Shown here piece after piece: positions 16,906 through 24,979 of a DNA stretch of 64,000 bases. The notes under the pieces are model-generated. The model was not told the DNA's origin. It saw only the letters and a list, made by a program, of their open reading frames with translations, and did no database searches. Source of the DNA: Cohnella abietis. Lineage in GTDB: Bacteria > Bacillota > Bacilli > Paenibacillales > Paenibacillaceae. Position 1 is the stretch's first letter, and each line of letters begins with the position of its first letter. The stretch lies in the NCBI RefSeq assembly GCF_004295585.1, contig NZ_AP019400.1, forward strand, positions 6,440,501 to 6,504,500. Reading direction: 5' to 3'. The translations under genes were made by a program, and so were the position numbers.

Positions 16906-17904
16906 ATGAAAACAGGAACACATCGTAAATGGAAGAAAACAGGCTTGCTAGTGCTAGCCTTGGTTATTGGATTACTAAGCTTAGCAGCATGCGGTAAGAA
17001 GGACGGTTCGTCCGAAAAAGTGACTGTAAATATCGCAATTAACGGTGGCTTAAATCTTCTGACTATCGCTAAGAACAAGGGCTGGTTCGAAGAAGAATTC
17101 GCTAATGCAAACGCGACCGTGCAATGGAACGAATTCCAAAGCAGTGTTCCCCTTCTTGAAGGTCTTGTATCCGATCGAGTAGATTTCTCGTTCATCGGTG
17201 ATGGCACAGTTGTAACAGGCAAGGCAGCTAACAGTCCTTTCACCGTAATTTCCGTAACAGGCGTTGAAGGAAATCAAAATAGCGTAATCGTTAAACCTGA
17301 TAGCCCCATTAAATCCATCGCTGATTTGAAGGGTAAACAGATCGCCGTTGCTAAAGGCTCGTCTGCACACATTTTCCTCATCAAGGCATTGCAGAAGAAC
17401 GGTCTTAAAGAATCCGATGTAAAAATCGTACAGCTACAACCGGATGAAGCAAACCCTGCATTCCAAGCCGGACAAGTTGATGCTTGGGGCATCTGGGACC
17501 CGTTTGTTACTACAGAAACAGCTGCTAATCGTGCACGTATCGTAGAAAGCGTAAAAACAATGAACTTCATCGCTCCAGCCGTCATGATTGGTCGCGACAA
17601 ATTCCTTAAGGATCACCCTGATCTTACTGCTATCTACTTGAAGGTGTACCAGAAGGCTGTTGATTGGGTAAGCCAAAACATTGATGAAGCTGCAGATATT
17701 CTTGCTACTGAGAAGAAGATGGACAAAGCTTTAGTAAAAACTCTACTTCAGAACACCCATTACATTAACGAGCCAATTACTCCTGAAGTAGCTGAAGCCA
17801 TTCAAACTACAGCTGATATCCTATTGGAATCCGGCACTATTAAAGAAAAATTGGATGTAAGCAAGGTTTATGACAACTCTTATTTCGAGAATTCAAAGAA
17901 ATAA
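16906..17904 (+). CDS. Sulfonate/taurine-type ABC substrate-binding lipoprotein
   Basis: This 332-residue lipoprotein has lipobox LSLAAC with Cys29. The mature part is an NMT1/SsuA-like type-2 binding protein, with typical NGGLNLLTIAKNKGWFEEEF near the N terminus and KGKQIAVAKGSSAHIFLIKAL in the middle. It should deliver sulfonates, taurine or a related anion to the SsuBC-like pair at 14176-15750, which lies on the other strand across the LysR gene. It is the first gene of a plus-strand operon with two DinB genes and an M20 amidohydrolase. SD is GAAGGAGAATGGG. Confidence 0.92.
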   Translation: MKTGTHRKWKKTGLLVLALVIGLLSLAACGKKDGSSEKVTVNIAINGGLNLLTIAKNKGWFEEEFANANATVQWNEFQSSVPLLEGLVSDRVDFSFIGDGTVVTGKAANSPFTVISVTGVEGNQNSVIVKPDSPIKSIADLKGKQIAVAKGSSAHIFLIKALQKNGLKESDVKIVQLQPDEANPAFQAGQVDAWGIWDPFVTTETAANRARIVESVKTMNFIAPAVMIGRDKFLKDHPDLTAIYLKVYQKAVDWVSQNIDEAADILATEKKMDKALVKTLLQNTHYINEPITPEVAEAIQTTADILLESGTIKEKLDVSKVYDNSYFENSKK

Positions 17905-17963
17905 GCATAAACAGCTAAGCCACGAGCATCTTATGAGGCTCTTACCGAACAGGAGGACAATCA

Positions 17964-18440
17964 ATGAGCACGACAAGAACGGATTCTATCGAAAATTACT
18001 TGCAAACGGCAACTAAAATCCGCAACAGCGTGCAAGGACTGTCTGAGGACCAGCTTCTGTGGAAGCCGGGTCCCGCTAAGTGGAGCATCAACGAAATCGT
18101 CGGTCACCTTGTCGATTCCAATATCGTTAATTCTTACCGTATTCGTAAAATCATCTCCGAGCCTGTGTCTCCGCTGGCTACGTTCGCCCACAATGAGTGG
18201 ACGAGCCAGCAACGCTTTAATGAAACAGAGCTAGATGAAATTCTAGCCGTTTACGATGCGATTACCCGCTATAATGCACTATTACTGCGCAAGCTCAATG
18301 AAGAGCAATGGTTGAGCGTGGGTATGAAATTGGATGAGCCTATTTCCATCGCACATATTATTGATAGATTCATATGTAACCATGTTCAAGAGCATCTTGG
18401 TCAGATTGAGCGAAATCTCACAGCATATCGTGCAAGGTAA
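17964..18440 (+). CDS. DinB-family protein, first of a tandem pair
   Basis: This 158-residue four-helix-bundle DinB/YfiT-type protein has the metal triad as His in VGHLVDSN (about residue 48) and the HVQEHLGQIER helix near the C terminus. Many Firmicute members are thiol (bacillithiol) S-transferases; others have no known function. The GGAGGACAATCA site precedes the ATG. It is about half identical by eye to the next gene (both have LWKPGPAKWS/QWKPAPGKWS and LVDSN-VNSYRIR), so the pair arose by duplication. The sulfur-locus context favours a thiol-dependent reaction (inference). Confidence 0.85.
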   Translation: MSTTRTDSIENYLQTATKIRNSVQGLSEDQLLWKPGPAKWSINEIVGHLVDSNIVNSYRIRKIISEPVSPLATFAHNEWTSQQRFNETELDEILAVYDAITRYNALLLRKLNEEQWLSVGMKLDEPISIAHIIDRFICNHVQEHLGQIERNLTAYRAR

Positions 18441-18445
18441 AAGGG

Positions 18446-18949
18446 ATGACGCAGCCGATGAATAATACAAACAGCTCCGCAGCTTCTATCCAGCTATACC
18501 AAAACACATTCATTAAAATTCGAGAAGCTGTAGATACTTTAACTGATGAGCAGCTCCAATGGAAACCCGCTCCTGGCAAGTGGAGCGTTACTGAGGTCGT
18601 GACACACCTCGTCGATTCAAATCTAGTTAATTCGTATCGCATTCGCCAGCTGCTATCGGAATCACGTCCTGAATTGATGCCTTATGCACACGATCAGTGG
18701 GTGTTTCATCAGCAAACCAATAGTACTCCTATGGAAGAGCTTCTTCTGATCTATGAGGCGATTACTCGGTATAACGCCCTTCTGCTAAGTCGTATTGACG
18801 ACAATGCTTGGGACAAGCTGGGGTGGGAAGAATCCCACTCCTACACCTTAAGACATATCATCGAAGTATTTGTTGCCGGGCATGTAGATATTCATATGGC
18901 ACAAATCGAGCGGATTAAGTCAGCTTATCGTGAGGAGGGGATTTCATGA
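18446..18949 (+). CDS. DinB-family protein, second of a tandem pair
   Basis: This 167-residue paralogue of the preceding gene is separated from it by five bases. It shares LTDEQLQWKPAPGKWSVTEV, VTHLVDSNLVNSYRIRQLL and a C-terminal His-containing helix (VAGHVDIHMAQIER) that supply the putative metal site. It differs in having a longer N-terminal Ser/Asn-rich stretch. The start is either ATG at 18446 or ATG at 18458, which is better spaced from AAAGGGATGA. Its stop overlaps the M20 gene start by 4 bp. Retention of two copies suggests different substrates or a heterodimer. Confidence 0.84.
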   Translation: MTQPMNNTNSSAASIQLYQNTFIKIREAVDTLTDEQLQWKPAPGKWSVTEVVTHLVDSNLVNSYRIRQLLSESRPELMPYAHDQWVFHQQTNSTPMEELLLIYEAITRYNALLLSRIDDNAWDKLGWEESHSYTLRHIIEVFVAGHVDIHMAQIERIKSAYREEGIS

Positions 18950-20124
18950 AGCTCGAAAATTTACTGGCACAAGTCGAGTCACTCTATCCTGAGGTTGTGG
19001 GTTGGAGACGGTACCTGCACCAGCATCCCGAATTAAGCTTCGCTGAGAACGAAACGGCTGCTTATATTGAGGGTATCTTGAAATCGTTCGATCATCTCAC
19101 TGTCACTAGACCTACAACGTCGAGTGTAATGGCACGACTAGTAGGTAAGCTTCCTGGACGGACGCTAGCCATTAGGGCTGATATTGATGCGCTACCTATT
19201 CAAGAAGATACGGGATTAGCCTTTACCTCGCAAAATGATGGCGTTATGCACGCGTGTGGTCATGACGGCCATACAGCCACAGTTCTGGGAGTCGCCAAAA
19301 TTCTGTCCCAGCATCGGGACGAGCTTGAGGGCGAGGTTAGATTTCTTTTCCAGCATGCGGAGGAGCTACCTCCCGGCGGCGCCGACGAAATGATTGCGGC
19401 AGGTGTCATGGACGGAGTCGATTGGGTCATTGGGGCACATCTTCAATCGCCGGTAGAGGTTGGTAAAATTGGAGTTGTCTCCGGACCAATGCTCGCTTCC
19501 CCTGACACATTCCATATTACGATAAAAGGGAAGGGTGGCCATGCTGCGGAGCCACATGCGACGGTCGATTCTATCGCTATTGGCGCTCAGGTTGTCACAA
19601 ACCTTCAGCACATTGTCTCTAGAGCCGTTAATCCGATGGAACCTCTTGTTGTGTCCGTAACTCAGTTCATCGGGGGCCACGCTCACAATGTCATTCCGGG
19701 CTCCGTTCAGCTGACGGGAACGGTTCGCTGTATGGAGCCTACGCTTCGGGAAGAAGTTCCGCAGCGCATGGAGCAGATTATAGCAGGAATTACTCAAGCT
19801 CATGGCGCCGAGTATGAATTTAAGTATATCTATGGCTATCGCCCACTCATTAACGACAAGGAAATCTCGCAGCTTGTGGCGGATACAGTCGTTGAGCTGT
19901 TCGGAGCGGAAGCACTTTATACGATTAAACCAAGCATGTCCGCTGACGATTTCTCGGCTTATCTGAACCGTGCGCCAGGTACTTACTTTAACATTGGAGC
20001 CGGTAATCAAGAGCAAGGAATCGTGTATCCTCATCATCATCCGAAGTTTACGATTGACGAGAATTCCTTACGGATAGGCATGCAGGTGTTCCTCGCTTCG
20101 ACCGTAAAGCTTCTGAACAAGTAA
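18946..20124 (+). CDS. M20-family amidohydrolase (aminoacylase/HipO type)
   Basis: This 392-residue metal-dependent amidohydrolase releases amino acids from N-acyl conjugates. It shows LHQHPELSFAENETAAYI, the dinuclear metal motifs HACGHDGHTA and HAEELPPGGA, and the dimerisation lobe GGHAAEPHATVDSIAIGA. The C-terminal metal His is in HHHPKFTIDE. In Firmicutes, close relatives sit in operons for N-acetyl-cysteine and S-alkyl-cysteine recycling (B. subtilis ytmI/yxe clusters). The neighbouring DinB pair and SsuABC-like transporter fit such an organosulfur salvage pathway. SD is GAGGGGATTTC; it overlaps the previous stop. Confidence 0.92.
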   Translation: MKLENLLAQVESLYPEVVGWRRYLHQHPELSFAENETAAYIEGILKSFDHLTVTRPTTSSVMARLVGKLPGRTLAIRADIDALPIQEDTGLAFTSQNDGVMHACGHDGHTATVLGVAKILSQHRDELEGEVRFLFQHAEELPPGGADEMIAAGVMDGVDWVIGAHLQSPVEVGKIGVVSGPMLASPDTFHITIKGKGGHAAEPHATVDSIAIGAQVVTNLQHIVSRAVNPMEPLVVSVTQFIGGHAHNVIPGSVQLTGTVRCMEPTLREEVPQRMEQIIAGITQAHGAEYEFKYIYGYRPLINDKEISQLVADTVVELFGAEALYTIKPSMSADDFSAYLNRAPGTYFNIGAGNQEQGIVYPHHHPKFTIDENSLRIGMQVFLASTVKLLNK

Positions 20125-20135
20125 TCATGTATGCA

Positions 20136-20186
20136 AAAAGGCGTTGGTACCAGAGGATATAACCTCTCTGTACCAACGCCTTTTGT
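20136..20186. terminator. Bidirectional intrinsic terminator
   Basis: AAAAGGCGTTGGTAC pairs with GTACCAACGCCTTTTG, enclosing an inner GAGG/CCTC stem. T-tracts on both sides allow it to end both the M20 operon and the convergent ArsR operon. Confidence 0.88.
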
Positions 20187-20210
20187 TCACTTCCCTCTAA
20201 GTGAACCAGT

Positions 20211-20603
20211 CTACTTAGAGGACTGCCCGTTCATATCGGTTAATCTCAATGCTGTAGGAGTTTTACCCTCTTCGGACTCATCAGATTCCACATATCTCTT
20301 GAGCACATCCAGCTTATTTTCCCAATACCTTTCATAGAAGGCAAGCCAGCGCTTGAGTTCAAGCAGGGGATCCGTATCCAGCCGGTAACGAGTCTCTCTC
20401 CCGACCTTCCTTTCTTTCACGAGTCCAGCATCCGCCAATATGCGCAAATGCTTGGAAACGGCTGTTCGAGTCATCGGAAAATGTCCGCTAATGACGGTTA
20501 CCGGCATCTCCTTATCGGCAAGCAAATGCAGCAGCCCTCTACGGGTCGGATCTGCGATGGCTTGGAACACATCATGCTTAGGGGAAGGTGCCTCTAACGA
20601 CAT
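20211..20603 (-). CDS. ArsR-family transcriptional regulator
   Basis: This 130-residue winged-helix repressor has the family opening FQAIADPTRRGLLHLLADKEM, recognition helix MTRTAVSKHLRILADAGLV and wing VGRETRYRLD. No cysteine metal site is evident, so it belongs to the metal-independent SdpR/YceK-like branch that is often paired with AHSA1/START-domain proteins. It is translated directly after the AHSA1 gene, with its GAGGG site inside the AHSA1 terminus. It probably represses its own operon through the palindromes at 21053-21099. Confidence 0.9.
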   Translation of the reverse strand: MSLEAPSPKHDVFQAIADPTRRGLLHLLADKEMPVTVISGHFPMTRTAVSKHLRILADAGLVKERKVGRETRYRLDTDPLLELKRWLAFYERYWENKLDVLKRYVESDESEEGKTPTALRLTDMNGQSSK

Positions 20604-20604
20604 C

Positions 20605-21030
20605 TTAACCCTCTACATATTTTCTCAGTGATAGTACAAGCCCTGCCCAACCGCCGCTCATCTGTTCGCGTACCGCTTCATGTGGTTGTCCAAACTCCGT
20701 CACTTGGTCGACATTCCATCCGCTATGAATTAATGTAAACTCTGTTTGGTCGCCCTGCTCGCTTAATTCGAACGTTAATGTCCAATCCTTGCCCCACTTA
20801 AAGGAAAGGCGATTAGGCGGATCAATTACCGTAACTTTACATGGAGATTGACCGAATGGCCCTGCCTCTAGATGAAATTCATAGCCTTCAATAGGCTCAA
20901 AATTATTAGGCATAAACCACGCTGCAATTCCCGCTGAAGTAGCGACGGCAGCCCATACCTTCTGGATAGAAGCATTCAATACTAAGGTTTGACGAATATC
21001 AGGCAATGTATTTGGATTGCTATTGGACAT
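20605..21030 (-). CDS. SRPBCC/AHSA1-like START-domain protein
   Basis: This 141-residue protein folds as a helix-grip domain with a hydrophobic pocket. It starts with the typical DIRQTLVLNASIQKVWAAVATSAGIAAWFM and ends with the long C-terminal helix EAVREQMSGGWAGLVLSLRKYV. AHSA1-like proteins of this type bind small hydrophobic ligands or act as enzymes; the ligand is unknown. It is the first gene of a two-gene operon with ArsR. The ATG at 21030 has a GGAGGCC site. Ligand binding by it could modulate the paired ArsR regulator, but that is speculation. Confidence 0.9.
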   Translation of the reverse strand: MSNSNPNTLPDIRQTLVLNASIQKVWAAVATSAGIAAWFMPNNFEPIEGYEFHLEAGPFGQSPCKVTVIDPPNRLSFKWGKDWTLTFELSEQGDQTEFTLIHSGWNVDQVTEFGQPHEAVREQMSGGWAGLVLSLRKYVEG

Positions 21031-21052
21031 GTAATGGCCTCCTCATTATTGC

Positions 21053-21099
21053 GAAACCATTTGGTTTCTCATTGCTATTATATGAAACCAAATGGTTTC
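21053..21099. promoter_or_regulatory. Two palindromic ArsR-type operators
   Basis: GAAACCATTTGGTTTC (21053-21068) and GAAACCAAATGGTTTC (21084-21099) each have perfect 7-bp arms around 2 bp, and each is the exact reverse complement of the other. Centres are 31 bp apart, about three helical turns. They lie 22-70 bp upstream of the AHSA1 start, overlapping where the promoter must be. Confidence 0.8.
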
Positions 21100-21236
21100 G
21101 CGTCAAGACCACATTTTCAGATTAGCATTCACATAACGAAATGGAATAATTCAAAAAACAATTAAGGTTGTCCAATCCATTTCTAATATCTTAAATACAA
21201 TATAGTAATCTTCGAGAGAAAGAGGTGAAAGAAAAG

Positions 21237-21644
21237 ATGACAACCTTACTAGCTTATAACGCAACTGTTGTAACCCCGATTACAGATGGAGTCCAAATTA
21301 ATGTTCCTCAGACTCCCGCCGGCGTGGGAATCGCAACAGTAATCGTGAATGTTCCGAATGTCGTCCCCAGATACGTGGAGATTAGAGCAACGGTTGGTAT
21401 TCGTGGAGATGAAGGTACTGGACAATATCTCTTCCGCCTGTTCCGCGGTACAACAGAAATTTATTACTCACTACTCGGTGCCGAAGCTGGATTTGAGAAA
21501 TTCTATCTAAACACGATTCAAAAAACCGATGGGAATGCAGCGCCAGGTCCACACGCTTACACGCTATCCATTGAAAAATTTACTCCAGACCTATCTTTGA
21601 CTGTAATCGGCCCTGTAGAAATCAGCGCATCAGTATACGGTTAA
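21237..21644 (+). CDS. Uncharacterised beta-rich protein, 135 residues
   Basis: I do not recognise the family. The product is low in charged residues and almost all predicted beta strand: ITDGVQINVPQTPAG, VEIRATVGIRGDEGTGQYLF and the terminal ISASVYG. It has no signal peptide, cysteine or His cluster. The pattern recalls small jelly-roll domains of spore-surface proteins, but only by general style. The ATG at 21237 is preferred over GTG at 21225 because AGAGGTGA lies eight bases before it. It is a single gene between the ArsR operon (divergent) and the flavin-reductase operon (convergent). Confidence 0.65.
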   Translation: MTTLLAYNATVVTPITDGVQINVPQTPAGVGIATVIVNVPNVVPRYVEIRATVGIRGDEGTGQYLFRLFRGTTEIYYSLLGAEAGFEKFYLNTIQKTDGNAAPGPHAYTLSIEKFTPDLSLTVIGPVEISASVYG

Positions 21645-21651
21645 TAGCAGT

Positions 21652-22263
21652 TCACCTAGGACGCTCAATAGAGAAAGTCTCACCCAGCATCGAATAAGAA
21701 TTACCGGCAAGTCGGCTAATCGGCTTTAGAAGCTCTGAATCAACATGTCCATTCTCGTACAGAGCCTCATCTATATGAAAATAAACGATTCTACCGATAA
21801 GTAAATCACATGCCGGTGTAGTCTCTGATCCACCAAGAGGAATTGCCCGTTCCAGCAAGCACTCCATGCGAATCTTTGCCTCTGCTATCCCTGGAACGGT
21901 AATTTTTTCACTTGATACCGGAGTCAATCCTGCGAAAGTAACCTCACTTTCCTCTGGGGGCAGGTTGGCTGCCGTTTCATTTAGCTGTTTAATATAAGAT
22001 TCATCTGAGATATGAACGACGAATGCCCCTAGCTCTATCGCATTCCTCGAAGTATCCTTCTGCTCCCCGTTCTTTCTTTGGACAGACACGGAGATAAGAG
22101 GCGGGTTAGCTGCAACGATATTAAAATAGCTAAAGGGCGCTGCATTCAACACTCCAGATGAAGACAAAGTAGTCACGAGGGCAATGGGCCTAGGTATGAT
22201 GCTTCCGATTAACAGCTTGTAATTGTCCTGTTCGCTTTGGGTAGTCGGATCAATAGTTATCAT
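21652..22263 (-). CDS. Flavin reductase family protein (FMN-binding split barrel)
   Basis: This 203-residue member of the DIM6/NtaB flavin-reductase-like family shows the opening LLIGSIIPRPIALVTTLSSSG and AAPFSYFNIVAANPPLISVS, which form the FMN-binding split barrel, followed by DTSRNAIELGAFVVHI. Such proteins reduce flavin or use bound FMN on small substrates. It is the last gene of the dioxygenase-esterase-reductase operon and overlaps the esterase stop by 4 bp (ATGA). A role in detoxifying quinones or aromatic electrophiles fits the context. Confidence 0.9.
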   Translation of the reverse strand: MITIDPTTQSEQDNYKLLIGSIIPRPIALVTTLSSSGVLNAAPFSYFNIVAANPPLISVSVQRKNGEQKDTSRNAIELGAFVVHISDESYIKQLNETAANLPPEESEVTFAGLTPVSSEKITVPGIAEAKIRMECLLERAIPLGGSETTPACDLLIGRIVYFHIDEALYENGHVDSELLKPISRLAGNSYSMLGETFSIERPR

Positions 22264-22877
22264 GTCAGCTCCGCAAAATGCTGCTCATACCATATTGCCG
22301 CAGCATTCACTTCCGATGAGGTGAGACGATGACCAAACTTTTCCCAATGGACGGTGACAGAAGCACCTGCATCCTTAAGTAAAGCATTCAATTCCTCAGT
22401 CTCTTGAGGGAGACATATCGGATCATTTTCCCCGGCGGCTATAAAGATCGGAACCCCGGACAACACGGGCAGCTCAATATCTCTTAGAGGAACCATCGGA
22501 TGGTGCAAAATAGCCCCTTTCAACGAGTCAGCATAATGGAAAAGAATACTTCCGGCTATGTTAGCCCCATTAGAGTAGCCTACGGCCACCAGATTCCGGC
22601 GATCAAACCCATATTCCTCCGACGCTTGATCCAAGAAATCGTTCAGCTCCTTCGTGCGGTAAATAAGATCTTCGATATCGAATATCCCTTCAGCCAATCT
22701 GCGGAAATACCGCGGCATACCATTTTCCAATACGTTACCTCTAATACTTAGAACCGAAGAAGCTGGCGAAATAACATCCGCTAATGGGAGGAGATCATGC
22801 TCTGTCCCTCCCGTTCCATGTAAGAGAACGAGCACAGGTGCATTAGGGTTCGTTCCTTGCTTGAATATATGCTTCAT
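22260..22877 (-). CDS. Alpha/beta-hydrolase, MhqD-like carboxylesterase
   Basis: This 205-residue phospholipase/carboxylesterase-family hydrolase has the oxyanion region LVLLHGTGGTEHDLLPLA near residues 16-33, nucleophile elbow VGYSNGANIA (Ser near residue 104), acid GENDPICLP and catalytic His in EKFGHRLTSSE. It resembles B. subtilis MhqD, co-expressed with the MhqO-type dioxygenase under MhqR. The ATG overlaps the dioxygenase stop by one base (TAATG), and the stop overlaps the flavin reductase start. A role in hydrolysing aromatic ring-fission products is inferred. Confidence 0.88.
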   Translation of the reverse strand: MKHIFKQGTNPNAPVLVLLHGTGGTEHDLLPLADVISPASSVLSIRGNVLENGMPRYFRRLAEGIFDIEDLIYRTKELNDFLDQASEEYGFDRRNLVAVGYSNGANIAGSILFHYADSLKGAILHHPMVPLRDIELPVLSGVPIFIAAGENDPICLPQETEELNALLKDAGASVTVHWEKFGHRLTSSEVNAAAIWYEQHFAELT

Positions 22878-23823
22878 TATAGGTCAGCCTCCAATACTCT
22901 CACTTTAATCGGGGGTAATCCCTTTTCAATCTGCTCGCGATGTACCTCTAGCCATTGTGGGAGCATCAGCTTCTCACCCAATGTTTCAGCTGGCTCATCC
23001 CGCGCAAACCCTGGTGAATCAGTCGCGATTTCGAACAAGATGCCGCCTTCCTCCCGAAAATATATCGCATTAAAATATTGTCGGTCAATAACAGGTGTGG
23101 GTTGGAAGCCACTCTCTTCGACTAAGCTTCTCCAAAGCAGGTGATCTGCATCATCTTTCGCCCGCCAGGCAATATGATGAACGGTTCCTGCCCCACCAAT
23201 TCCCTGGGCCATAGCCTTTACATTTACATCGAGTAGGTTTCCTAAATCTCCAGCCGCTTTGAATCGGGTGTACTCCCCGTCATCAGCTATTTTTTCCATA
23301 CCTAGCACATGCTCAAGCACAGAAGCAGTACTCTCAGGATTTGTGCTGAAAAGCATAGCACCCCCGAAGCCTTTAATTGCATGATGTACAGGCACACCAC
23401 CATGAGACCACTGGCTCAAAGCACCTTCTTTGCGCTCCACGATTTCCAATCTTAAACCATCTGGATCAGAAAGCTGCAAATAATGCTCACAAATCTAGTT
23501 GTTACGGCCACCGGAATTTGAAGTTTCTCCAACCGCTCCTTCCAGAATTCAAAAGCTCCCACAGGAACAACATAGGTAGTAACCCCCACCTGTCCGCCAC
23601 CAATACGCCCTTGACGAGAGGTTGCCCATGGGAAAAAGGTTATGGCCGTCCCCGGACTTCCTGCCTCGTTACCGAAATATAAGTGATACACCTCTGGCGC
23701 ATCGAAATTGATTGTCTTTTTCACAAGTCGCAGCCCTAATACTCCAGAGTAAAAATCGACTGTCGCTTGCGCATTTCTCACAAAAGCCGTCACGTGATGA
23801 ATTCCTAAGGTTTGTTGTCTCAT
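22877..23823 (-). pseudogene. Ring-cleaving dioxygenase (MhqO/MhqA-like), split by a 1-base frameshift
   Basis: Two frames together encode one glyoxalase/vicinal-oxygen-chelate dioxygenase of about 315 residues. The first frame (23823 down to about 23490) starts MRQQTLGIHHVTAFVRNAQ and reads to VAVTTRF. The second frame continues LQLSDPDGLRLEIVERK to the stop at 22877. At about 23489-23491 TTTGTGAGC replaces the expected TTTGGTGAGC, and restoring one G gives an uninterrupted RFGEHYLQLSDPDG. The metal ligands (HHVTAF His, HHIAWRA His and a C-terminal Glu) are present. It may be a true inactivation or an assembly error. The operon (esterase, flavin reductase) is otherwise intact. Confidence 0.85.
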
Positions 23824-23910
23824 TTGAGTTAGTCTCCTCTATTGTATGATGTTGTACCGACGGATGCTGATTTTTAATCTGTTGCGATTCTGTCCTAGTA
23901 TTCATATTTA

Positions 23911-23944
23911 CACTTAAGTTAAGAATCTTTACCTTAAGATATAT
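23911..23944. promoter_or_regulatory. Degenerate MhqR-like operators upstream of the dioxygenase gene
   Basis: CACTTAAGTTAAGAATC (23911-23927) and ACCTTAAGATATAT (23931-23944) share the CTTAA/TTAAG half-sites of the perfect palindrome at 24471-24488. They sit 88-121 bp before the dioxygenase start. Confidence 0.45.
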
Positions 23945-23990
23945 GGCCTAACAAAACACTTCCTAGCCTACTGTTCCACATTCCCCGCCG

Positions 23991-24443
23991 CTAATAACCT
24001 TCCTCCGCATATTTTCCTAGCTTTTTGAGTAATTGGCTAACCAATTTCTTCTCTTCCTCGTCCAAACCGTTCACTGCCTGTTGAATAACTGCGGTATGCT
24101 TGGGGAACACTTCTTCAATCAATTGTTTGCCTGCGTCCGTAATCTCCGCATAGATAAGGCGTCTATCCTCTAATGAAGCTTTACGTTTTACGTAGTTTTT
24201 CTGTTCCAGCTTATCCACCACATAAGTAATGTTCCCGCTGCTCATTAACACTTTTCCGCCAATCTGCTGCAAGGGCTGTGGGCCTTTGTGATACAACAGT
24301 TCCATTACACCAAACTCTGTACGGTTTAATCCATATTGTTTAATATCTCGATCAGCATGAGCATTAATCCATTGACTCGCTCGATTCAGAGAGATGAAGA
24401 GATCCAATGAAAAATCTTGATTGTTATCTGCCAAGCTGCTCAC
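23991..24443 (-). CDS. MarR-family regulator, MhqR-like
   Basis: This 150-residue MarR protein has recognition helix QQIGGKVLMSSGNITYVVDKL and wing ASLEDRRLIYAEITDAGKQL. Adjacent ring-cleaving dioxygenase, MhqD-like esterase and reductase genes match the B. subtilis MhqR regulon, which responds to quinones and catechols. The start may be GTG at 24443 or TTG at 24434; the GAGGCGG site is better spaced for the TTG. It lies upstream of the dioxygenase operon on the same strand with a 167-bp gap, and a perfect palindrome upstream suggests autoregulation. Confidence 0.87.
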   Translation of the reverse strand: MSSLADNNQDFSLDLFISLNRASQWINAHADRDIKQYGLNRTEFGVMELLYHKGPQPLQQIGGKVLMSSGNITYVVDKLEQKNYVKRKASLEDRRLIYAEITDAGKQLIEEVFPKHTAVIQQAVNGLDEEEKKLVSQLLKKLGKYAEEGY

Positions 24444-24470
24444 CGCCTCGTTGAATATCTTAAATTCATT

Positions 24471-24488
24471 TATCTTAATATTAAGATA
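24471..24488. promoter_or_regulatory. Palindromic MarR/MhqR-type operator
   Basis: TATCTTAATATTAAGATA is a perfect 18-bp palindrome 28 bp upstream of the regulator's GTG. The TATCT-AA-TT-AGATA layout matches that described for MhqR boxes of Bacillus. Confidence 0.65.
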
Positions 24489-24545
24489 ATATATTTGTGA
24501 GCCATTGTCAAGTCATATTAGGGGAAATCCACTCTAGTGCGGAGA

Positions 24546-24969
24546 GTTAATCGGCGAGACCCGCTTATCTGCTGCTTAACTTCACTCTGGTGCGGAGAGT
24601 TAGTCGGCGGGACCGCTTATCTCATGCTCAATTCCACCTTGGTGCAGGAATTAGTCGGCGAGACCGCTTTTCTGCTGCTTAACTTCACTCTGGTGCGGGG
24701 AATTAGTCGGCGAGACCGCTTTTCTGCTGCTCAATTCCACCTTGGTGCGGGGAGTTAGTCGGCGAGACCGCTTTTCTGCTGCTAAATTCCACCTTGGTGC
24801 GGGGAGTTAGTCGGTGGGACCGCTTATCTACCGCTCAAACCCACTCTGGTGCGGGGAGTTAGTCGGTGGGACCGCTTATCTACCGCTCAAACCCACTCTG
24901 GTGCGGGGAGTTAGTCGGTGGGACCGCTTATCTACCGCTCAAACCCACTCTGGTGCGGGGAGTTAGTCG
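24546..24969. repeat. Tandem array of 8 imperfect 52-bp repeats (cluster 2)
   Basis: Eight units plus a partial one begin GTTAGTCGGYGGGACCGCTT (first copy GTTAATCGG). The last three full units are nearly identical, each ending CTCTGGTGCGGGGA. Core and period match cluster 1 at 7184-7860, with different tails (ACCGCTCAAACCCACTCT or TGCTGCTTAACTTCACTC). It ends 10 bp before the hairpin downstream of dps. Short apparent ORFs across it are repeat artefacts. Confidence 0.95.
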
Positions 24970-24979
24970 GATGAATCAA

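Noticed and set aside
22877..23479. Independent 200-residue dioxygenase gene
   Set aside because: It lacks a proper N terminus; it is the second half of the split dioxygenase after a single-base change.
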